Shown piece by piece: positions 1-6,437 of a stretch of DNA of 12,502 bases (positions are counted from its first letter, which is position 1; the number at the start of each line of letters is the position of its first letter). Under the pieces are notes generated by a model. That model saw nothing but the letters and a program-made list of their open reading frames with translations. It made no database searches and had not been told where the DNA came from. This DNA is from JAAXZI01 sp045863575 (GTDB lineage: Bacteria > Planctomycetota > Phycisphaerae > UBA1845 > PWPN01), in the NCBI GenBank assembly GCA_045863575.1, contig BTUC01000215.1:1-12502 (forward strand), written 5' to 3'. A program made the translations under genes and the position numbers.

Positions 1-254
1 GTGTGCGTCACCGTCAGCCAGCGCATGAACTCGGACAACTCCCCGTCGCGCCGCGGCCACAACACCAGGTGCCAGTGATTGGGCATGAGGCAATAGCAGA
101 GAACACGCGTAGGCAGCCGCCCACAGGCATCCTCCAGCACGCGCTCGAAAGCCGCATAGTCCGCCTCGTCATCGAACAGCCGCGTCCGCCGGACCGCACG
201 GTTCAGCACATGGTAGACCAACCCGCCCGTCGCTTCACGTCGTCGTCTGGGCAT
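1..254 (-). CDS. IS200-like / REP-associated tyrosine transposase (RAYT), N-terminal part
   Basis: Reading the minus strand from the ATG at 254 gives an open frame of 84 codons that runs off the window edge. It begins MPRRRREATGGLVYHVLNRA and continues through LFDDEADYAAFERVLEDA to CYCLMPNHWHLVLWP. This is the standard N-terminal layout of the Y1/RAYT family: the R-G-x-x-Y/H-x-x-x-R-A start, then an HUH metal-binding motif, here H60-W61-H62. These single-strand DNA nucleases cut at a 5'-phosphotyrosine; the catalytic Tyr lies further downstream, outside the window. No good Shine-Dalgarno is visible before the ATG, and codons upstream stay open for a distance, so the start is probable rather than certain. 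Short tandem repeats sit directly upstream, as expected for a RAYT and its REP-like targets. The frame in view is intact, but whether the whole gene is functional cannot be judged. Confidence 0.85.
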   Translation of the reverse strand, partial: MPRRRREATGGLVYHVLNRAVRRTRLFDDEADYAAFERVLEDACGRLPTRVLCYCLMPNHWHLVLWPRRDGELSEFMRWLTVTH

Positions 255-282
255 GCAGGCACTGTACCCGAAGGGCGAAAAG

Positions 283-348
283 CAGTCAAGAAGGATTCCC
301 GACCCCTTTTCCTATCAGTCAAGAAGGATTCCCGACCCCTTTTCCTAT
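283..348. repeat. Perfect 33-bp tandem duplication next to the RAYT gene
   Basis: The unit starting cagtcaagaaggattcccga occurs at 283-315 and again, without mismatch, at 316-348. It ends 29 bp upstream of the transposase start when read on the minus strand, where it contains GGAAAAGGGGTCGGGAATCC. Repeats of this general type next to a RAYT are likely REP-like substrates or end sequences of the element; that link is inferred from position and family behaviour. Two units without spacers do not make a CRISPR array. Confidence 0.85.
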
Positions 349-670
349 CCCGCGTGCTGAAATGTCTGTCCCAGCGCGGGACCATGGCCAGCAGCAGCGG
401 TACGATGCTCCCGACTTGTTGCTTTCTTTGCCGTTGCGAGATGCTGGCGGAAGTCTAACCCAGGAAGGACTTCACGGCAAGTAGACTACCAGGACTACCA
501 GGGGGACTACCACCGGTTTCATTGCCTCTTGGCCCAATTTATATGCGGTTTTCCCTGCGCATGCAGGTCCTCATTGATCCGGCTGGGGGCGGATCCCTCA
601 CTTGCCTCTGCGTGGCGGTCGACGCAGTGGAGAACTGGAAGTCTGACTTGGCCGGGTGGGCTTCGGTGCT
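349..670. other. Intergenic stretch without a supported gene
   Basis: No reading frame here has a ribosome binding site or a recognisable protein. The left part (349-377) holds CCCGC...GCTG and CAGC...GCGGG arms that can fold into a loose hairpin, perhaps part of the transposase-associated repeat region. Three copies of GACTACCA lie at 484-491, 493-500 and 505-512. I see no tRNA, riboswitch or clear promoter. Confidence 0.5.
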
Positions 671-934
671 AGCCCCGGACGGGGCGTCAGATGGTAGCCC
701 CGGGCGTTGAGCCCGGGGAACTTGGACGCGCTGCGACAGGTGTCGAGCCCCGCAAGGGGCGAAAGAACGGGCGGGCGGGCTCCTGCACACGCAATAACAT
801 GTAGGCCTGAGCGAGGAGGATTCTGCTGCCCCTACGGGGCTCGGGCGGGAGGCTGGATGCTAATTTCCCAGGGCTGCGGTGGGCTTGCGCCCGCCTTCGC
901 CCGGGGCTACCTTCTGTCGCCCCCTGCCGGGGCT
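671..934. repeat. Inverted cluster of GCCCC/GGGGC hairpins (dispersed repeat)
   Basis: Two near-identical arms face each other. The plus-strand arm at 671-706 reads AGCCCCGGACGGGGC, then a spacer, then TAGCCCCGGGCG; the arm at 898-934 is the same on the minus strand with a few changes. Between them are two more hairpins of the same design: GCCCC-gcaa-GGGGC at 747-760 (plus orientation) and GCCCC-tac-GGGGC at 828-840 (minus orientation). The left arm continues into a perfect stem CCCCGGGC-gttga-GCCCGGGG at 698-718. All four AGCCCC-N3/5-GGGGC motifs point inwards: two on plus, then two on minus. No protein is encoded convincingly. This looks like a non-coding dispersed repeat or a small non-autonomous element; the class is not certain. 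Confidence 0.7.
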
Positions 935-1100
935 CCGGCTGTGGCCCAATGCTCCTCTAGCAGCAAACGAGTCAATGCGCCGCGCATCTGGGGAGCTCGC
1001 GCGGTACACGCTCGCAACTGATGATTGCGTTTGATCGCGTTGCCCAATCGTAATGATGCCACCACTGGACGAGCAATCGCGATCTTTGAGAAAACTTGCC

Positions 1101-1138
1101 GTCGAGACCCCCACTTCCCATGCAAGGGGGTCGTCGAC
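1101..1138. repeat. Long GC-rich stem-loop
   Basis: GTCGA-GACCCCC (1101-1112) pairs with GGGGGTC-G-TCGAC (1126-1138): 12 base pairs, one bulged G and a 13-nt loop. No T-run follows, so it is not a typical intrinsic terminator for either strand. It lies 127 bp upstream of the aminotransferase gene and just before its suggested promoter. Confidence 0.55.
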
Positions 1139-1150
1139 GCCCAGACAGGC

Positions 1151-1179
1151 TGGTGAGGAGCTGGCGTCTCGGTTATGCT
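1151..1179 (+). promoter_or_regulatory. Possible sigma-70 promoter for the aminotransferase gene
   Basis: TATGCT at 1174-1179 is a fair -10 box (TATAAT). A weak -35 candidate, TGGTGA, lies 17 bp upstream at 1151-1156. Transcription would start near 1186 and leave an untranslated leader of about 80 nt. The -35 match is poor, so this is a suggestion only. Confidence 0.3.
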
Positions 1180-1227
1180 GTGCCCATCACGTCCAAGGGC
1201 GCGAACCGGCAGCACGAGCCGAGGGCG

Positions 1228-1243
1228 GCCGCCGGCCGGCGGC
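1228..1243. repeat. Perfect 16-bp GC palindrome in the leader of the aminotransferase gene
   Basis: GCCGCCGGCCGGCGGC is its own reverse complement. It ends 9 bases before the AGGAGG ribosome binding site at 1253-1258. It could be a regulator site or chance in GC-rich DNA. Confidence 0.4.
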
Positions 1244-1264
1244 GCGCAGGACAGGAGGACTCCA

Positions 1265-2470
1265 ATGAGCAAGCTGGCGAAGGACGGCGGTAAGCCGGTG
1301 CGGACGAAGGGGTGGCCGAACTGGCCGGCTTCGCACACCGAGGCGTGGAAAAAGGCAGAGGGCGTGTTCCGCGAGGTATTCCTGAGCGGGACCGAAGGGC
1401 TGCCCCATCCGCGCGGCAGGCAGTTCTGCCGGGCCTATGGCGACTTTCTGGGAGCCCGGCATACGCTTCTGACCACCTCCGGATCCAGTGCGCTCAAGCT
1501 CGCCTTAGGCGCGGTGACCGACACCGATGGGCTGGGCTACAACGGGGAATGCCTGGTGCCCGCTTATACGTTCATCGCCTGCGCGACCATGCCATTGGAG
1601 ATGGGCTTCTCGGTGCGTTTCGTGGACGTCGATCCGGAAAATGCCTGCATGGACCCGGCCGCGCTGGAGGCGGCCATTACCGAAAAGACCCGCGTGATCA
1701 TGCCGGTGGACATCCTCGGCCATCCGGCGGACATGGACACCATCACCGCCATCGCCCGCAAGCACAACCTGAAGATCGTCGAGGACGCCTGCCAGGCCCA
1801 CGGCGCGGCTTACAAGGGCCGGCGCTGCGGCACCATGGGCGACGCGGGCTGCTTCTCCTTCCAGTCGACCAAGAACCTGTGTTGCGGCGAGGGCGGGGTG
1901 GTGGCCACCAACTCGGACGAGGTGTCTGCCCGCGCGTATGCCCTGCACAACGTCGGGCGCGGGTGGCCGGATGGCCCGGGCGTGGGCTACAACTATCGCG
2001 CCTCGGAGTACCTGGCCGCTCTGCTGGAGCACCGGCTCAAGGATCTTCCGGACCAGATGCGCCGCCGCGATCAGGCCGCTGCCTACCTGACCCGCGAGCT
2101 GAAGGGCATCACCGGCGTCCAGCCGTGGAAGGTGGGCGATTATGTGACCCAGCATGCCTGGCATCTTTACCCGATGCGCTACTCGCCCTCGGCCTTCGGC
2201 GGCCGTTCGCGGGATGAGTTCATTCAAGCCATTTCCGCCGAGGGTATTTCTATTTCGACCGGCTACGGCGCGTCGCTGGCAAAGCACGACTGCATCACGG
2301 CCGTTCGCCGGCGGCACCCCGAGCTCATCTCCGACACGCCTTGTCCAAATACCGAGCGGATCTGCGCGGAGAGCTTGTGGTTCACGCAGAACATCCTGCT
2401 GGCCGAGGAGAAGGACCTGGCGGATATCGTCGAGGCGGTCCGAAAGATTCAGAAGGCGTTCCATGCGTGA
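1265..2470 (+). CDS. DegT/DnrJ/EryC1/StrS family PLP-dependent aminotransferase
   Basis: The 401-residue protein is full length for this family, which transfers an amino group (usually from Glu or Gln) to a keto-sugar or keto-cyclitol in the cytoplasm. Visible motifs are an N-terminal GGKPVR (8-13), the phosphate-binding TSGSSAL (71-77), VPAYTFIA (98-105), VDILGHPADM (148-157), VEDACQAHG (172-180) with Asp174 facing the PLP ring nitrogen, and FSFQSTKNLCCGEGG (197-211) with the predicted Schiff-base Lys203. The GGxPVR start is typical of the scyllo-inosose/AHBA-synthase-like branch, but the substrate is not readable. CysCys after KNL is unusual where Thr/Ser are common. The ATG at 1265 is chosen because AGGAGG (1253-1258) sits six bases upstream; an earlier in-frame ATG at 1175 has no ribosome site and an implausible Arg/Gly-rich extension. 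It is probably cotranscribed with the DUF1501 gene that follows. Confidence 0.9.
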   Translation: MSKLAKDGGKPVRTKGWPNWPASHTEAWKKAEGVFREVFLSGTEGLPHPRGRQFCRAYGDFLGARHTLLTTSGSSALKLALGAVTDTDGLGYNGECLVPAYTFIACATMPLEMGFSVRFVDVDPENACMDPAALEAAITEKTRVIMPVDILGHPADMDTITAIARKHNLKIVEDACQAHGAAYKGRRCGTMGDAGCFSFQSTKNLCCGEGGVVATNSDEVSARAYALHNVGRGWPDGPGVGYNYRASEYLAALLEHRLKDLPDQMRRRDQAAAYLTRELKGITGVQPWKVGDYVTQHAWHLYPMRYSPSAFGGRSRDEFIQAISAEGISISTGYGASLAKHDCITAVRRRHPELISDTPCPNTERICAESLWFTQNILLAEEKDLADIVEAVRKIQKAFHA

Positions 2471-2480
2471 GGGCAGACCC

Positions 2481-3536
2481 ATGGCAGGAAAAGCGATGCA
2501 GGACGAGCAAACCAGTCGTCGTGATCTACTCCGCGCCGGGCTGGGCGTAGCGATGGTCGGGCCCGTGGCCGAGGCCTTGGGGGCCACTAGCGGACAAAGC
2601 GCAGGGCGCACGCTGGTGCTGGTGCGGCTGGCCGGCGGCAATGACGGCCTCAACACGATTATTCCCTACCGCGACCCGTTCTATCGAGAACTACGGCCGA
2701 ATCTGAGCCGGGCCGCCGACGGAGCTATTCCCCTTGATGGTCGCCTGGCGCTGCATGCGTCTTTGCGGCCGTTGTTGCCTCTTTACGAGCAGGGCCGGAT
2801 GACGATCGTACCCGCTGTCGGGGCCGCCGAGGCTGATTACTCCCACCGTGGCGCGTGCCGGCTGTGGGCGAATGGCGGCCGAGCGCACCCGGCAGACGAC
2901 ACGACCCCGTCGTGGTGGCGCCGAGCTTTTGCGGAGCGTGCGGGCCGTACGCCGAGGAGCATGTGGATCGGCTGGCCAGGTCGACGCGCAGACGGCACCG
3001 ACTCGCCGGGTGTGACTACGCTGCCGGAGCATCGCGTTCTGCATCCGATGAACGCCGGATCGCTGTCTTATCGGCCTGGAATGGCCCGGCAGACGCTTCG
3101 CGTGGCCACACAGATCGTGCTTTCGCCACAGCCTCCGGATCTGATGTTTGCCACAATGGGTGGCTTTGACACGCATGCGGATCAACTGCCGTCGCACGCC
3201 CGAATCCTAAGTGAACTGGCTGACGGACTCGCGGCCATGCACGCTTGTCTGGCCGAGCGGGGCGCGGCTGATCGCCCCCTTGTCGTGGTCTGGTCAGAAT
3301 TCGGACGCCGACCGGCCGAGAACGCCTGCGGCGGTACCGATCATGGCTCGGCCGGGCCGGTATTGCTGATCGGCGGGGGGCTGCCCGGGGGGCTCTGCGG
3401 GAGCCTGCCGTCGCTGCAGGATGTTGACCCGTTCGGGACGTTGCGGCCGACGACCTCCATGACATCGTTGTGCGCGGCGCTGGCGGACGTTTGGGTGTCG
3501 CAGGACGGTTCGTCACACGCCATGCGCGCCGTGTGA
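2481..3536 (+). CDS. DUF1501 family protein with Tat signal (compact form)
   Basis: The 351-residue protein carries DUF1501 hallmarks in order: GGNDGLNTIIPY (52-63), GGFDTHADQ (227-235), SEFGRRPAEN (272-281), GTDHGSAG (285-292) and a C-terminal LRPTTSMTSLCAAL. The family belongs to the alkaline-phosphatase-like fold and is very common in planctomycetes, but its substrate is unknown. TSRRDLLRAGLGVAMVG (11-27) is a twin-arginine signal, so export of folded protein is expected. The protein is shorter than the usual 400-plus residues: the stretch between the N-terminal half and GGFDTH is much reduced. The ATG at 2481 has GAGGG seven bases upstream and leaves a 10-bp gap from the aminotransferase stop. 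ATG 2463 (overlapping that stop) and ATG 2496 (with AGGAA before it) are alternatives. DUF1501 genes usually pair with DUF1553 or DUF1800; an aminotransferase partner is unusual. Confidence 0.88.
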   Translation: MAGKAMQDEQTSRRDLLRAGLGVAMVGPVAEALGATSGQSAGRTLVLVRLAGGNDGLNTIIPYRDPFYRELRPNLSRAADGAIPLDGRLALHASLRPLLPLYEQGRMTIVPAVGAAEADYSHRGACRLWANGGRAHPADDTTPSWWRRAFAERAGRTPRSMWIGWPGRRADGTDSPGVTTLPEHRVLHPMNAGSLSYRPGMARQTLRVATQIVLSPQPPDLMFATMGGFDTHADQLPSHARILSELADGLAAMHACLAERGAADRPLVVVWSEFGRRPAENACGGTDHGSAGPVLLIGGGLPGGLCGSLPSLQDVDPFGTLRPTTSMTSLCAALADVWVSQDGSSHAMRAV

Positions 3537-3559
3537 GCGGCTGTCGGGCCGCCACATGT

Positions 3560-3642
3560 CAGAGCCCTGAGCGCGAGCGAGGGGCCGAATGGCAAGGGTT
3601 CTCCGCCGCAGGCGTCCACCCTCGCTGGCGCTCCGGGCTCTG
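3560..3642. repeat. 24-bp inverted repeat (CAGAGCCC...GGGCTCTG)
   Basis: The arm at 3560-3583 and the arm at 3619-3642 are reverse complements with two mismatches, around a 35-bp centre. The arms contain GAGCGAGGG and CCCTCGCTGGCGCTC. The element starts 23 bp after the DUF1501 stop. It looks like a dispersed palindromic repeat of the kind frequent in planctomycete genomes; it may also act as a transcription barrier between the convergent genes. Confidence 0.7.
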
Positions 3643-3680
3643 AAAGCCTGGGCAAGCACTCACTCTACAACCCCCCCAGC

Positions 3681-3699
3681 CCCCCCTTTGAAAGGGGGG
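3681..3699. terminator. C6T3/A3G6 hairpin between convergent genes
   Basis: CCCCCCTTT (3681-3689) and AAAGGGGGG (3691-3699) are perfect complements around a single G, giving an effective 8-bp stem with a 3-nt loop. A second C7 run lies just upstream at 3671-3677. The hairpin sits between the convergent DUF1501 and minus-strand genes, so a bidirectional terminator role is plausible. There is no U-run on either side, so it may instead be a repeat. Confidence 0.45.
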
Positions 3700-3715
3700 G
3701 AGACATTCAGAACCC

Positions 3716-3764
3716 AGCACTCAGCACTCATCACTCATCACTCATCACTCATTACTCATCTCAT
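3716..3764. repeat. 7-bp tandem repeat (A[GT]CACTC) overlapping a stop codon
   Basis: Seven successive heptamers, the last incomplete, follow one another: AGCACTC twice, ATCACTC three times, ATTACTC, then ATCTCAT. The last unit covers the TGA stop of the minus-strand gene (3761-3763). The array may vary in length by slippage. It has no spacers and is not a CRISPR. Confidence 0.75.
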
Positions 3765-5509
3765 CCGTTCACCTCGATCGTGACCGTCTGAGCGGCCTGA
3801 TCGCCTTCCAAGGGAATCCGCACTTCGATCCGTCCTTCGCCCAGCTCGGCTCGCCCGTCCTTACGATACGGGTTGTGCGGCAGCGCCGGCCAGTGCAGCG
3901 TGGCCATTTCTGGAAGGCGCAGCGTCCACCCGGCGTGCTGCAGCGCGCCGCCCAGCGAGTCAAACGTCAGTGACAGCGGCGACTCCGCCAGCAGCTCTTT
4001 GCGGCCACCGCCCGTCTCGAGCGGCTGCTTCAAATGTGGAATCAGCGTCAGGTGAGCCGCAACCGCCAGGCTGCGACCGGTGTCGGTTGCCAGCCGATAT
4101 TGCAGCGTTCGCTCATCGCGAATGCGAATCCGCAGCCTACAATTCTGCCGGCCATAGACGAGATCCAGCCCCGGCTCTTCGCCCCGAATGAGCGTGGCCG
4201 ACGAAGGAACGTGGTACAGCTCACCTTTCGGCCGGAAATCAGGTTGCGTATCGCCGGCCTTGTGTTGCAGGAGGGCCATGTCGCCCACCGTAAAGTTGCT
4301 CCAGGCAGGCTGGAGTTTGGTGTTGCCGCCGCCCAGGATCAGCCCGATCCGCTCATGCCAGATGCTGACCAGGTTCTGGCGGTCCTGGATCCAACGTGAA
4401 TCGGAGATCGGCGCAGTATAGGCCGAAAAACAGACAAACCACGGCCCCTGGCGCAGGACCGCCGCCCGGTCCACACCCCCTTCGGTCAGTACGAACAACT
4501 CGCGGGCATCCCGTTTCGGCGCCGCCTCGGCCGGGCCTTCCTGGCCGTACAGCACACACGAGGCGATCAGGTCCGCAGGTAGATTGTCCATGCCCTTGAG
4601 TTTCCACTGGTCGCGAAGCCAGGCCCGCCCGGCCGGCGAAAAAGTGAATCCCACGTTCCCGGTGGCGACGCCCTCGTGAAAGGGGTTGCGCTGGTCGATG
4701 GTTTCGACCTCCTCACCGCTGGGATAGGTGAAGCGCCGGTGGAAGACCGCTCCCTTCTGAAGCGCAGGCAGGACCTGCTCGTCGCCGGATAGCGCGTAAT
4801 AAGTGCCCAGCGCATCCATGTACACGAAGTTATAAATGACGACCGGCCCGGCGCCCTCGGACCAGTAGCCGCCCTCGGACTGCTGGCCGGCGACTTTGCG
4901 AAGGAATGCGGCCGCCTGCTCGCACCACTCAGGCCGATGCAGGGCCTGCCCGGCCACATACAGCCCCATGGCATGATGCGCGGGGATGTTGTGCACATGG
5001 GCCAGCGCGGACCTGCTGATCCCGGTGTAGCCGAGCGTGAGGGCCTTCTCCCAGCGCTGCCGCGCGTCCGCGGGCATGTCATCGCGAATCAGGGCGAACG
5101 AGCGCACCCAGCGCGAGTAGGTCCAGGGCATGTAGATCTTGCCCCAGGTGCTGCCGTCCTTCTTGCGGAATACCCACTGGCCGGATGCATCCGCGTCGGC
5201 GATGAGGGCATCGCCCGCCTTGATGATCGCCTCCAGTAAAGCGGTGGACTTATGATGGGGGTTGCCCTCGGCTCTGGTCGCGTAAGCGACCGCCAGCGGA
5301 TACATGGCGTTCTGATCGGTGCAGATCCAGATACCCTGGCCGAACCGGCCCGTCCGTGCATCGAAGGTGGCTAAAACCTCCGGAACCTGCTGAACGAGTC
5401 GGGCGGCCAGGAGGTCCTGGAACTGAAACTCCGCGTCGGACGCGGCCAAGGCCACGCCCGGCAGGGCCAGCAGACTCGTTGCGAGCAGAGCCTCTGAAGC
5501 GGGTCGCAT
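3761..5509 (-). CDS. Secreted protein of unknown function, possibly (alpha/alpha)-toroid polysaccharide lyase-like
   Basis: The 582-residue product has a clear Sec signal peptide: MRPASEALLATSLLALPGVALA followed by ASD, with cleavage expected after ALA22. Residues about 30-320 look helical, with repeated Trp/Tyr-Gly motifs: WICTDQNAMYPLAVA (61-75), HVHNIPAHHAMGLYVAG (171-187) and GGYWSEGAGPVVIYNFVYMD (213-232). Residues about 340-582 look beta-rich, with DRQNLVSIWHERIGLILGGG (376-395). A helical toroid followed by a beta domain is the layout of heparinase II/III- and alginate-lyase-like proteins. The Asn174/His178/Tyr226 cluster could serve as a lyase site, but that is inference and I do not recognise a named family. 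The ATG at 5509 is preferred because GGAG lies seven bases upstream; a GTG at 5533 would add eight residues and spoil the signal peptide. It is monocistronic and convergent with DUF1501. Confidence 0.8.
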   Translation of the reverse strand: MRPASEALLATSLLALPGVALAASDAEFQFQDLLAARLVQQVPEVLATFDARTGRFGQGIWICTDQNAMYPLAVAYATRAEGNPHHKSTALLEAIIKAGDALIADADASGQWVFRKKDGSTWGKIYMPWTYSRWVRSFALIRDDMPADARQRWEKALTLGYTGISRSALAHVHNIPAHHAMGLYVAGQALHRPEWCEQAAAFLRKVAGQQSEGGYWSEGAGPVVIYNFVYMDALGTYYALSGDEQVLPALQKGAVFHRRFTYPSGEEVETIDQRNPFHEGVATGNVGFTFSPAGRAWLRDQWKLKGMDNLPADLIASCVLYGQEGPAEAAPKRDARELFVLTEGGVDRAAVLRQGPWFVCFSAYTAPISDSRWIQDRQNLVSIWHERIGLILGGGNTKLQPAWSNFTVGDMALLQHKAGDTQPDFRPKGELYHVPSSATLIRGEEPGLDLVYGRQNCRLRIRIRDERTLQYRLATDTGRSLAVAAHLTLIPHLKQPLETGGGRKELLAESPLSLTFDSLGGALQHAGWTLRLPEMATLHWPALPHNPYRKDGRAELGEGRIEVRIPLEGDQAAQTVTIEVNG

Positions 5510-5651
5510 GAGCAGTCTCCGAAATGGCCCCACAGAATCAATCTCCGCAGCGGCGAGCTCACATGCCCCACACGAGAAGGCTTCAGAAAAGCGGCCCGCC
5601 CGGGTCGATGGCCCACACCGGTTGCCGCCGAGGCCTGGTGCAGTCCTCGCC

Positions 5652-5679
5652 TTTACGCTGCCTGAGAGCCGTTTATAAT
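5652..5679 (+). promoter_or_regulatory. Sigma-70 promoter of the STAS gene
   Basis: TTTACG (5652-5657), a 16-bp spacer and a perfect TATAAT (5674-5679) form the best promoter in the window. Transcription should start near 5686, leaving a leader of about 53 nt before the ATG at 5739. Confidence 0.65.
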
Positions 5680-5738
5680 GCGGCCACAGGTCGTTGTATA
5701 CCCGTCTGCCTGCGGCGACGAGTCACCGAGGTGAGCCA

Positions 5739-6110
5739 ATGCCGGAGCATTCCCATCTTCTGATCCAGGATATCCAGGACGTCACCCTTGTCATCATCAA
5801 CGAGCGGCATGTCCGCGATGCGCTGCTTATTCAGCAGATCGGCGATCAGTTGTACACGCTCGTCGAAGAGAAGAACGCCAGGAAGCTGGTGATCGACTTC
5901 TCCAACGTGCAACTGCTCTCCTCGGCTGCTTTAGGCGTGCTCATCTCGCTGAAGCGCCTGGCCGACCCGCTGAAGGCGCGGGTGGTGATCTGCTGCCTGC
6001 GCAAGGAGCTGCGCGAGGTCTTCAAGATCGCACGGCTGGAGAAGCTCTTCGAGTTCTACGACCAACAGGAACAGGGGCTGGCGGCCTTCGGCGTCGGGTC
6101 AGGCGGGTGA
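5739..6110 (+). CDS. STAS-domain protein (anti-sigma factor antagonist-like)
   Basis: The 123-residue protein is a single STAS domain of the SpoIIAA/RsbV type: beta-rich start (LLIQDIQDVTLVIINE), LVIDFSNVQLLSSAALGVLISL (50-71) with the phosphorylation-site region, then LKARVVICCLRKELREVFKIARLEKLF. Aligned on LGV, Ser62 takes the place of the phosphorylated Ser of SpoIIAA, while the preceding Asp is Ser61. Such proteins switch partners with an anti-sigma kinase and release a sigma factor. The ATG at 5739 has GAGGTGAG (5728-5735) upstream; the longer frame from 5694 lacks a ribosome site. No kinase, phosphatase or sigma gene lies nearby, so its partners must be elsewhere. It has its own promoter and is divergent from the secreted-protein gene. 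Confidence 0.9.
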   Translation: MPEHSHLLIQDIQDVTLVIINERHVRDALLIQQIGDQLYTLVEEKNARKLVIDFSNVQLLSSAALGVLISLKRLADPLKARVVICCLRKELREVFKIARLEKLFEFYDQQEQGLAAFGVGSGG

Positions 6111-6437
6111 GCCTGCGGAGAAGGACGCGGCGAACGGCCGGGAGCATGACAAGGGGACCGGGAGACAAGGGGACGAGAGACATTGTCACGCGGTGATGAG
6201 CGACGGGATCACGCCTGGACAGGCAGGTCAGCAGAACCGGGAGCGATGACGGAGAGACGGAGAGGCAAGGGGACAGGGAATGCGGTGACCGGGCGAGAAG
6301 GTGACAGGGTGATCCGGCGAGCGCCCGATGGGTGGCTTTCTCACTTTCGCACCTTCTCCCGTTCTCACCTCTCTCCTTGAGCGCAGACCGAGCCGGCGAG
6401 AATAGATTCTGCTTCACGGATTGGAAGAGGTGGACTG
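6111..6437. other. Purine-rich intergenic region with short repeats
   Basis: No gene is supported here. The plus strand is purine-rich, with GACAAGGGGAC at 6148-6158 and 6164-6174 and GCAAGGGGACA at 6265-6275. It then turns pyrimidine-rich at 6337-6378. AGAAGGTG (6296-6303) with CGGG before it can pair with CACCTTCT (6350-6357) followed by CCCG (6358-6361), giving a 12-bp interrupted stem with a 46-nt loop. The region separates the STAS gene from the lipoprotein operon and should hold the operon's promoter. Confidence 0.5.
6377..6406 (+). promoter_or_regulatory. Weak promoter candidate for the lipoprotein operon
   Basis: TTGAGC (6377-6382) and AATAGA (6401-6406) lie 18 bp apart, about 31 bp before the ATG at 6438. 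The -10 box is poor. It is listed because the operon must start in this gap and no better pair is visible. Confidence 0.25.

Noticed and set aside
283..348. CRISPR-like direct repeat
   Set aside because: The two 33-bp units are immediately adjacent with no spacer, and no cas gene is present.
203..385. 60-codon minus-strand frame through the tandem repeat
   Set aside because: It overlaps the transposase start in another frame and consists largely of translated DNA repeat; no ribosome site supports it.
3..458. 151-codon plus-strand frame over the transposase and the tandem repeat
   Set aside because: It is antisense to the RAYT coding frame and its repeated KKDSRPLFLS segment simply translates the 33-bp DNA repeat.
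1505..2656. 383-codon minus-strand frame antisense to the aminotransferase gene
   Set aside because: It crosses two well-supported plus-strand genes, and its product shows no recognisable domain; it is a GC-rich shadow frame.
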